From assembly GCA_036971475.1 (NCBI GenBank), contig JBAIZL010000002.1, forward strand, positions 17,228,067 to 17,292,066: a stretch of 64,000 nucleotides of DNA. Reading direction: 5' to 3'. The translations under genes and the position numbers were made by a program. A model generated the notes under the pieces. That model was not told the DNA's origin. It worked only from the letters and a program-made list of their open reading frames with translations, and did not search any database. Source of the stretch: Prosapia bicincta. Taxonomy: Eukaryota > Arthropoda > Insecta > Hemiptera > Cercopidae. This document shows, one piece after another, positions 25,701 through 37,700 of this stretch; the stretch's first letter is position 1, and the number at the start of each line of letters is the position of its first letter.

Positions 25701-28700
25701 GAAAACTTTGTTCCAACAGACAAGTTTTAAAAAAAAAAAAAACTCCCTCGAAAAGCGGTTTTACTAATTGATAATGCCTCATGCCACTCAAATGAAGAAT
25801 TGCGTCATGGTGACATTTTTGTTAAATTTCTTCCTCCTAACGGCTCTCATTCAGCCGATGGACCAAGGCGTGATAGAGGCGATAAAACGGCGATATAGGA
25901 AAAAGTTAATTTTATCGCTTTTGTAACAACAAGAAGCAGATTCAGCTACACAATTTATTGAAATTCTTAAAAAAGTTACTATAAAGGATGTCATTTATAT
26001 GGCTGCAGAATCGTGGGTGGAAATTCAACCGTCTACACTCCAAAAGAGCTGGAAAAAATTGTGGCCTGAAATGCCACAGGAAATTGAAAAATCGACAGTC
26101 AACCCACTAATGACGGTGCGGAATTTGTTCAGATTTTTCAACAATTCGAGGGTTGGGCCGAGTTGATTATCAGTGAAAATGACATTGGTTATCAAGTGCT
26201 CAATCGTCACGGTGTGCACTGCAAACGCAGAAAATGACAGCTCGGAAGAGGAAGACTACACAGACGAACCGGTTAGCCCAACTCATGATGGGGCGGCTGC
26301 AATGCTGGAGGGGTTGATGACCTACTTTGAGAAACAAAATGATACGTCAACTGCGGAGCTACTGACCTTGAAACGCCTACGAGATCATACTGTGAAACGA
26401 CGTCATTTATAGTTAAAACAAAAGAACATTCCGGCTTTTTTCACTAAGTTTTTTAAAGTTTATTTTTGTTTCAGTTTCATTTTTGTTTGAGTTTTTTGTG
26501 CGTTTATACAGTATAGTGTAAATAACTTTATGCGAATACATTTATTCAACGAGAAAGATGCTTTGATATTTATTCATGTCATACCTTTTCTGTTACAATT
26601 ACAGGATTTTTTGCTAAATAAGCTATGAAATACTGTACTGTATAGCTATATTTAGGCCTCAATTTTACTAAAACTACAATTTCAATATGTTTCCCCGCCT
26701 AAAACACATATTGTATGCATTTGTTTGGCCTTTTCCGTCTCATCCGGACTTTCGTTGATTCGGACAGGGTCCGGTCCCATCAAGTCCGGATTAGTGAGAC
26801 TGTACTGTACATACATTTTTAAAATTTATGATTTCAAATTATACGTTTTGAAGATATGCATTCTATAAGTCCACTGGGTATGATAATATTTCAGTACGTG
26901 TGTAACATTTCATGTATACATAATTTCTTCGAGATCCTAAAACTTTTATACTCAGAATATAATGTCTTAGAGGTACTGTAATGGGTGATGGTGGATGCTG
27001 TGTTGAACGCTTAGGATTGTGCATTGGAATAAAACGACAATGGATAGAAGCTTGCATTGGTTACAGAAATTACCAACGGATCCTCCCTCTACCTAATTCT
27101 TCCCAGAAGAATCGCCAGTTTTGCAGGGAGAGCAAGGATTGGGCATCTGGTGACCAAGGGTTACCTGCACCATTTTAACTTGGTGCACACTCCCATCTGG
27201 CTCCTATGCATAGAGGAGGAAACTCTGGAGCATGAACTGCTTTTATGTCGCTATCCTTTAATAGCCAGAGATATACTCAGAGGGAAGACTAATGAACCAG
27301 TAATAACCATCCTGATAGGCCGCTCTGGAATCCGGCAGAGGCAGTGTACACAGGACATCAGCTGCACTAAGCAGCTAGATGCCTGTTAGAAGGTACTTTA
27401 ATGACTGTTAACTGACATTTACCCTTTAACTTCGTCAGTGTTTTGATATTGGGTACAAATTAATCTCGTCATTGAATCATGAAACTACATTGTAACTACA
27501 TAGAGCCATAAATATTTATAGAGGTATTAAAAGGTAAATTTATTTGTTGTATAGGTGCCAATTGAACTGTTTAATTTGGAATCTGAAAAGGCTCAGTCTG
27601 AACAGAAGTTCAAGTTGAAAATGGGCACTTTGCTGTACTTACAGAACTTGCAGCGTGATGGTGGCTCGGTGACTACTTGTCCTATTTGTAGGAATAACCT
27701 CAGCGATAAGGTAGGTTTTTGGGGGGAAGGAGGAAGCAGTGATTGTTCCATGTATTCTCTATTTTATTTTATTTTTAATAACAAAATGTTTACAGTATTT
27801 TTAAGCTCTGTTATATTTAGCTACAAATTATGTCTTATTATTCATTTAAACGTGTTGTTCAACTTTCTTTGCAACACAGCCCTTGCTACGATTTTGAGTA
27901 ATGAAGACCAAGCCGTTTTTCCGATTGTTATAGAGCTTTAACTGTTAAGAACTAACAGGTACATATTTTAATTTTTAGGTTAAAAAGAAATATTTTAAAA
28001 TTTGTACAAAAAAGCCATTATATTTTTAAAAATTAATATTTTTTCGATGTTTTATTCTGAAAATAATTTTTTTTAAACCTTCAACTTTGTAAAAAAAATT
28101 TTATTCTTAAAACTGGCACATATATATTTAATAATTTTAATATAATTTTATAAGTAAATAACTCTAGTTTTTGTATGTCAGGCCAGAACATGCTAATTGT
28201 GGTTAACTACTTGAATGCAGAGAAAACTTTAAACCCTACAAAAGCTGGTCACTGTATATTATATACGATTCTATGTTAAATTTAGTGTTAAGAGTCATAC
28301 TCACTTATTTAGCCTTTGGCATGTATATGATTCAGCGTCAAACACACTAAAGACAAGACCTTACCCCTCTGGTAAGTGCTTCTCGACTTTTGGCTGGTTT
28401 TCTTCAACACTTACCTGGAAGTTAGCCACCACAGTACAAATTTGAAACAAATTCGTTCTTAATGTTTCCCAAATCTGCCAGTGGATAAAGCGTTAGACTT
28501 TATGTAGGATGAAAAAACCATTTTTTTTTATATTATAACCCTCTGTTATTTGAACCCAGGGGAAGGATTCTCAAAGGCATTTTAAACTTGATTTTTCAAA
28601 CAACATTATCATGCACAGTTTTAAATTGGGAAAAATATCAATTTTATTAATTCAAACCTATAAAATATCTACAGAAAAATTTATAATTATGATATATCTG

Positions 28701-31700
28701 TAACAACACAACCTTTTGTGAAATTAACTTCCTAAGCAGTATGATTATTAATTATTAATAAAGTTATAAGGATTATTAATTTTACTGATTTTTAGATAGT
28801 TAATTTTTAATAATTATGAAAGTAATTAATTTTGTCATTATCAATACGGTTGATTTGCGAGTCAGGTAAAAATATTTATTCAATTAGGCAATGTTTTGTA
28901 ACAGCTATGTTATCATAATCAGGCTTAGAATACATAATTATACAATGAAAATTACAAACAACAATCACAAATAAACATAGTAAATTACAACTATTCTTTG
29001 AGCTTAGCTTATGAGTTTATGTTAAAACAAGACTCACAAATTAATCATTTATTGACTCATACATGTTTCAATGACGAAGTCATCATCATCAGTGAATGTT
29101 GCTACTATAAACTCTAACTTACAACCCTTAGTAAGTCAGTAAATAATTAATTTTATTCATAGCAAATTACAATTTTTATAATTATAAAACATTACAGTTT
29201 TAAATAATAACATAACAATTACAACGTATTATATATTTGATTGTAACATAAACATGAAAAACCCCCAATCACTACTACAGTTACAATCACTTACAAGTCA
29301 GGAATAAAATATATTTACAGTTATCAAATACCCAAATTAAATTAAATGCACACTATATCAACAACCAGCCAACTTTCGAGCTATTAAACTAAACATGACT
29401 AAGTATTCTTCAAGTTTTTTAATAAGTGGTGTTTAAATGTATGTCAATTTTTTAGTGTCCTTAATATTAATAGCATTTTTCTGTAACTTAGTGTGTTTCA
29501 TCTCAGAAAATATACGCTGTTGCCAATTTCTTTGGTAGTTCAAAACCGTGGGATTTTTAAAATCAAAACTATTATTAAACTCCTTGATATGATCCAATAT
29601 GACAGATGTAGAAGGTAAGCCAAGTTTTTTACTACTTTTTTTATGCTCGCTCATGTGTACATGTAACTTAGTTTCATCAACATACGTAGCCTCAGAATGC
29701 CATGGAAAAATATTTTAAGTATACATTCCAATCCTGATAATCCAAAATAATCTACAACCATTTCGCATTGCCGGATTTTTCGGAATACTGGAATGTACAC
29801 TTACTACGTATATCTACGATGTAAATACATAGTAGCCTATAGTAATACTTTTTGGTATTATCAAGTACGTATAGACTAATGTTAAGAGAAGAGTTAGTTT
29901 AGTGCAGTACAGTAATAACTGAAAGAAAATGCTTACCAATCATGTAAAGTTTTAAAATGGTCAGCATAAAAAACACTTGACAACACACTTACAAAAATAC
30001 AAATAAACTTACTACTGTACATACTGAATATAAACACTTTACTTTTGTATTAAACTTCACTTACTAAAAAAAATCCAAAATTCTCGTTTGCTTCTGTTTG
30101 TTGATTGCCTTTTCTACAGCCTTCTTTCTGATCTGAAGCAGTAGCAAGTCTTAATGGTGTATATCATTTTCCGTTGCCCAGTCAATGCATGTGTTAAAAG
30201 CCAAAATTGAATTGTCATTTTTCACACCTGGCTTTCTTACTTCTGCTTCAGCATCTCTTGTTTTAGATTCATCATCCTTAGCACACTGTTGATAATCTCA
30301 CTGTCTGTTTGTAAATCAGTATCATTTTCACCCCTTCCACTTATCCACTCTTATAACTGTTTATTTCTTTCTAGTTTTGATATTTTTGAAAATAGTGGGA
30401 AATATTATACCACTATTTCGGATTAGTGGGACTTTCGACTACTGGAATTTGGATTACTGGGATTGGACTGTATTATATGAATGAAATCTTTCTACCAAAT
30501 CAATTTATCACTGCAAGTTCAAATTCATCCTAAATCAGGAGTTGAGCGAAGCAACAATCATTCCTAGTGTCTTAATAATCCTAAGTGGGTGAGTTAGGAA
30601 GTCCTTGTTTTATTCTTTGCCAGCTTGAATAAATGAACTGGAAGTCAGCATTAGTTTCCCTGGGAAAGTTCCATGTGAAATTTGCTGTCTGTGCCTATAA
30701 AAGCAAATTTTGAACAATTTTCAGGATTTTTGTACACTTTTTACCTAATATGAGAAAAAACTCAGATCTAATTTTAAAATAAATAGCCACACTATTCACA
30801 TTATCTAAATATTATTAAAAAAGGAAGTTTGTTTTAAAAATCTTGTATATTTGTATTGTTGCAGTGGTCGGTGATGCATTGTGGCCATTGCATATGTTTA
30901 GAATGTCTTCCAGTGATGCTGAAGCAGTCTCGCAGTTCCCTTTCTTGTGTCCAGTGTCGCCAACAGTGTGCTGTGAAAGATATATCTTATGTAATGAACT
31001 CAGAGAGCAAAGTATCACAGTTGAAGGGTTCACACTCAACCAAAGTAGAAGCCGTTGTAACAGAGATCTTGTCTTTGAGGGAAGAAGATCCATGTGTGAA
31101 GATTCTTGTGTTTTCATCAGTAAGTTGTAGAATATATTTTTATACAAACACTAAACATAGAGTTTAATATACAGGGTTATTCTAAAAGATGGACCCAATT
31201 TTTCAAATTCGAATATATTTAAATGTAAATTTAAAATGAATACTGGATACACCAATGGAAAGAGGAAGTTTCAAAGTTTTTTTAACCTATACATGCGCTG
31301 ATTTGGTCAGGAGTAGTTGCAAGAACAACCACTAGAGTTCTATGGCCACCTGTTGGCATTGAGTTTTACTGTCAGTTGTGAGTGAGATGGCTACTGTGCA
31401 GCACAAGGTTTCCTGTATTCTTGACTTTGGAAGAAATAAGTTGCCAGTTACAGTGCAGCAAGCATTTCATCTCAAATTTGGCATTGCAACATGAAAGAGA
31501 CTTGTCAAAGATAAACGTGTTCTGTGCCTCATCTCGAACAAAGGTTTATGGACCATTCTTTTTATAGGAAAGAACTGTGACTAGAATGATTTACCTGAAC
31601 ATGTTTAAACAATGGCTTCCCTCAAGTTATAGAAGATTCAAAGAACCTCATTTGCTAAGAGCATGGAGCTCTGCTGTTTTTGAATCAGGCCCTTCCTCAA

Positions 31701-34700
31701 TGCTGGATAGAACGCAGGGGAAATCAAGACCTGGGTCTACACTTCTGGCCACCGAGATCTGATCTCACCCCGTGAGACTACGTCTTATGTGGTTAAGTCA
31801 AGGAACCTGTTTATGTAGCACCTTTAACAACAACTCTGACCAATCTGGGGAACCGTATCACTGCTGCGGTGCACTCTGTAACAGAAGATACGCTTGCTCA
31901 TGTGTAGAACGAGTTGATTTATCCTTTAGATGTTTAGCTTGCAAGTGGGATATATTGAACATTTATAAATGTGTAAAAAATACCCTGAAACTTCCTCTTT
32001 CCATTGGTGTATCAATTATTCTTTTTAAATTTATATTTAAATAAATACGAATTTATTAAATTGGGTCCATCATTTACAATAACCCTGTATTTTCAGTGTT
32101 TACAGAGCAGTCATTTTTTATATTTGTGACATCTTTCTGCTAAAGGGCAAAATTTACATTTATGCTAGCAACATGTATGCAGTTTGATGGTTAACTAGTT
32201 GTATCTCTATGTCCTTCACATAAACTTAATGTAGATTTTATGGTTATACACTATAATTTCTCTTTGTTGGTTGTCTATCCTCTCAAGATGAACTGAATCG
32301 GTTTTTTTCTGCTGCATAGGGGGCAAAGGGAAGATGTCCTCGCGTTTTACTCAAATATACCAGCATGTTTAAAATAAAGTCATTTTTTTATTTAAGATTA
32401 TTTTAATTGCTATTTTCTTCATTCTTAACATACTCATGTTGTATAGAAATTACAATGAGCTGTTCAATTATTCAGTAGAGAGTTGGTTATTCGAACTAAT
32501 TTGGACTGGAGGGTGTTCAATTAATCCATCAATATTTATAAAATACAATACTGTATGAAGGTTTGGAAAAAATTATCACAAATTTAAATCAACTACATTA
32601 TCTTCACTAATGAAAACGTAATCAAAATAGTGTAATTAAAAATGTTTACACATACTATTCAGATATTTTAAAATGTTTCTGTTCTGTCTTATTTTAAAGT
32701 TAGGAAAAATAGTCATTAATGTTTATTTCTTTTAAATTTTAACTTTTTTTCGTGGCAGCCAAATCACGCATTTATTTCAATAACATGAGCTGTACAAAAT
32801 CACTCTCCTTGTTTTACAAACCAGGACATTACTGCATCCAAAATTTTCACTACATTCTTCTTCATCCTCCTCTTCACTAGCAGCACTTTCTTCTTCTTCT
32901 TCTTCCTATAAGACAGGCACGATTTTATCATTTAAAATTTAGAATTGTGGGTCATTGTCATTCCTCAACCACTCATTCAAATCCTGCCATTATCAGAAAA
33001 GCCTGGAATCTCCTGGCGCAGCTCTACAATTGTTTGTACACCTTTGATCTTGTTTTCCTGTGCCTAAGATGTTTTCCCAGTCAATTTATTCCACCCCTCG
33101 CTCAGATTTTTTCTAGTTTAAGACCCCCAACTATCATGTCATCATATAACAGTCTTTGATGTTGTTTCTTAGAAAACTTATCAACAATTTCCTCATCTTC
33201 TTCAGTTACTTGTAACAAACGATGTAAGACTCCTTTTTGTACACCCTTTTTAGTTTCTCAATCATACTTTGATCCATTGCTTGGAGTAATGCTGCTACAT
33301 TGCGAGGTAAGTAAACTGCTTCGAAATTGTAATTAACTGAATTGAGTGAGGCAGCTTCTGGGTGGGCACATTGTCAATCAAAAGTAGGGCCTTTCCAGTT
33401 TTCTTCTCCTGTTTTTGGAATTTTTTCACACCTGTGAGTACCACTCATAAAAAATTTGTGATGTCATCCAAGCATTTTTTTAACCTTGTATTTTAAAGGT
33501 AGGGATTTTAAATTTTTGAAACATTTAAGCATTTTTGACCTCCCTATCATTAAGAGAGGTAGCTGTATGGAAGAGCTGTAGTATTCACAGCAACCATAGT
33601 TATCTCTTTCTTCTTTACTGACTTTAAGTCCAAGTGCGTTTTCTTCCCGCTCACTAGCTAGGGATTTCTAATTTAGCTCGATTTCATCAGCACTGTTTTC
33701 CCAAGTCCAAAGAGTACCCTTCATATTTTAGTAAATTTAATTTTAAACTGTTTTGCTCCATCTGAATTCCCAGGCAATGATACCCTGCACTTCAAGTTCT
33801 CAGATTCCATGACGAGATTTAAAGTTTTCAAGCTATCAAGTCAAGAGGTCCGTCCATTTTAACATTCTTATGTAAAGGCTTTACACACAACAAAGAACCA
33901 GAAATACGCTCTCCCTTACTTCTATTTTGTACGAACCAAAAACGCATGGCTTCTTTCAACTTTTCATCTTTTGGTTTCTTCATAGTTTTTTTGTTTTTTT
34001 TAACCCTCTTCTATGTCAAGTTTTGATGCAAACTTGAAGATTTCGTACTTTCTTCACTTAATATCCGAAATAGAGAGCCCTTAGATCCGAAATAAAGAAC
34101 TTGACCAGAGACCCTCCGGATTCACCCTTTTCAAGTCTGTATAATGTCAACATTTTGGTTTGATCGACAACACATTACAAGTTCTTTTAGAAAAGCTATT
34201 ATGAATAATGTCGAGGGTAAACAGTTTACCGCTGATTTTTTTTTTTTTAATAACTGCTTTATCATAACTATATTGAAGACCACACCAATAAAAATATTTT
34301 TCGAAATAACACCACACATGAATAGAAAACTTCATGACCGAACTCAAACTAGACTGATAAAATGATGACTTAGCTAGACAAAGTTGCGCAGTTATTTTCG
34401 TCCACATCAAAACAATAGTTACTTACTTGAATTGTCTGTATGACAGCATAGATAGATGTTGATGCTTGGCGTCCTACTTTGCTTATTGCAATTCGCCCTG
34501 ACACATTTTTATTTTATTCTAAAAAAATTTTAATTTTTTTAAAATTTGGTTTGGTTATTTGACGTTGTTGATAATTGACTTTTTACTGTAGACTACTACA
34601 TTTTTCAGCCAAATTGTGAAAATACATCATTATGTAATCTTAACAATCAACTGAGTCAAATTTGGTACAATTTTAAGAAATATTTTTCTTTACTTATTTA

Positions 34701-37700
34701 TATAAATAAATAAAATAAAAAATTTTCATTTTTTTATTTATTAAAAATTATTACAAAATACATTTTTTAGCAAAACACTTGTAAAATAATTTGAACTGTA
34801 GTTCAGTCTTTAAATTTAGTAATGTTTGTATTTCAGTGGGATAAGGTGCTAGACGTAATTGCTGAAGGTTTTGAGATGAATGATATTGAGTTCAGAAAAC
34901 TTGTATCTGGAAAAGCCAAAGCTGCTCTCAAAGATTTTAAGGTAAAGAACAATGTAAGATTTATTACAAGTTGTATTGTTTTTAACAATTTTCCTACATC
35001 AAAATTTTAAACCATTTGTATCTCTTTAATAAGCTGGTTTTATAAACAATTACTATGAAATTAAAGTTAATGTTATGTTAATTGTGCCAGACTAAAGATA
35101 TAACCGTACTCCTGCTGTCTCTCCGCTATGGTGCCAAAGGATTGAACTTAGTAGAAGCCACACATGTGTTTCTTGTTGAACCCATTCTTAATCCATCTGA
35201 TGAGCTTCAAGCCATTGGCCGAGTCCATAGAATCGGACAAACCAGGTATTGTTTTAAGCATTTCTTGTAGGTTTTTAGATAGATTATAGTAATATAGAAA
35301 ATATTCAGATATATTTTATTTACTAACAACTCCTAGATCAGTAACTAATGTTTTAACCCATTGGCATGCCAGTTCAGAGCCTGCTGTAACCTGAGAATTC
35401 CTATTAATTTGACACTTTTAAAGACTTTTATAAAAACAACTATAACTTTTTTGTTTATCATTAAATTATCTTAAAACTTTCAGGACTTATTACTTGAAAT
35501 GTATACTTCAAATGTAAAACTACTATTATAGTTTAATCAATTTAATTATATAATTAATCAAATTAATTTTATTATAATTAATTAAAATTAATTTTATTAT
35601 AATTAATTTAGCCTGTATAAACTTTTGACTCTATATTTAACCGGTTTATCATTTATTCAATAGTATCTTGAGTGCTCAAATAATCATGAATATCAATAAA
35701 TCTGTCTATTTCACTGGAATAGAAATTTCATTCGATGTTTAGTTATTATATTTGTATTTCCAAAAAGGTTAGTCCACCTAAAAATCTAAATATTTATAGA
35801 ACAAATATTGCTGATTGACCTAGTAACAATAATTATCCCAACAAATGCTGCAATATAGCAGAAAACGTGAAATTAGTAGGAGCTACACTGGACGGAACAG
35901 TACCGTTCAAGAATGTCACGGCGCCGCAGCAGTACGATGGAAATGTTCAGTCCAAGTATGCCAATGGGTTGTAAATATAATTCTATACCTTTATGCACAT
36001 TTCGCTAACACAGTTCCCATTGTAATCATAGTCCCTATGTAGTATTATATTTATAACCTTTGATGATTCTGTCTATTCGCAAAATTTGGGAAATGATATT
36101 ACAACTAAATTCAATGACTAATAATCCACATAGTAGTTTAGTTATGGCATTCACATACACACTTTGAACACTAGCATAACAATCAGTAACTGGACATTTG
36201 AACCATTAAAAACTTGCCAACATTTTAAGTTGTTCTTTGGCACTCTTTTGAAGTCGGTATTCCCTCTGTACTGGCTTAAGTAAACTCGTTGTCCTCACCT
36301 TGTTTCTTCTTTGCATAAATTTTTATTCTAATATGTTCGATAATTTTGAATTTTGACTTACTTTTCTAAAACCATATAATTCAGGGTGTATTCTAAAGTT
36401 CGACATCTTAGATATTTAAAGTTCTTGATTCACTGTTACATTGTTGAGATTATTCGTTTTCGATACTTGGACATATAGCCTAGGTATTCCTCTAACACTT
36501 TTCTGGCGTCTCGCTCTTTCAAAACCTTGGATTCCACTAAACCATTAGGGACACTACAATGGCTTAGTCCCTGTAAAGTAACTTGTAAACCAACCCCGAT
36601 TTTTTTCTCATCCAATTACAGTTGTGTTGTCACCGAGCCGTTCTATTGAAGCGTGTCTAGCATAGCCTGCGATCTTTTGCATTTTACATTCTAATATACA
36701 GTAATTCTCTCTTACAAAGTGTAGTTATTGCAAGTTAGATTGCTAAACAAAGATATTTACATTTTTTAAACTTACCCAATAGTTGTCAAAGATTTCTTGG
36801 TTTTATAATTTTAGTTGAGGAAGTCAATAGCCTCTACAGGTCATTTTCCGCAGACCTTGATCTCCTTTTCTTCTTCTAATACTTTACAGTAATACAACAG
36901 TTTACGGGTAACGTACAAACGTTTACTTTTTGTGATAATTATAAACCATGATTTTTTGAAATAGTCAGTTCTGGAGAGTTGTTTGATAAAAATATAACAC
37001 ATTTTAAGAATTAGTTTTTCAATTTCTTATATTTCTTTGTTTTTTTCTTTGTATATCGCTGTTAGGGTTAGTAGATTCCAATCTTTAAGCAATTTATTCT
37101 TGTTTAATTCCTTCATTCTTATGAAAGATCGTGTTCTTATATAGCGGGATAAAGCAAAGTCATCAATAGAAGAAAATTTTGGTTTGACAGTTTTAAAAGT
37201 TTGTTCATAACGTCAAGGCATTTATTAAGATCGTCCCCATGGAACGTATGAAACTCCTGTTCTAGTTTAATCACAGTTTCGAGCCATCCTAACAAGTCAG
37301 TTCTTTCTTCTGTACTATGCTGTGTTTTAAATATTTTGAAGTCCTCTTTGTTTTTCGTGTAGCTATCTACTGAAAACAGCTGTTCCACTAGTGAAGTGAC
37401 TATCTCATTAGTGAAGCGACAAACTCTTCATCCTCTTGTTCGTTGTCAACTTGTTTAATTGTAGTACTGTCTTTGAGGTGTACAAGGTCAGCATTGCTCA
37501 ACACGTCGACACTGAGGGTTTCACAAGTTTGGGCCTCATAGCATCCGTTAGATATAATATCGGATGCGCTTTGACTGAGTATCAAGGATTTTGTCCTAGA
37601 TTGTACAGTTGTTGGTAAGGGGCGGTCGTAAAATCGGCCAATACCTCTTATTTGTGAAAAATATGATTCCAACATATCCTAATTACATCTAGCTGCTAAT

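Noticed and set aside
28370..28400. GTGCTTCTCGACTTTTGGCT resembles the 5' end of U2 snRNA
   Set aside because: Similarity stops after about 20 bases; the branch-point-recognition and Sm-site regions are absent, so no U2 gene or convincing pseudogene.
30843..31130. Alternative open frames over SHPRH exon h
   Set aside because: The frame giving the C3HC4 RING and matching splice phases is the real one; the others are shadows.
34130..34410. Overlapping open frames on both strands
   Set aside because: No family resemblance, no splice or repeat context; likely chance.
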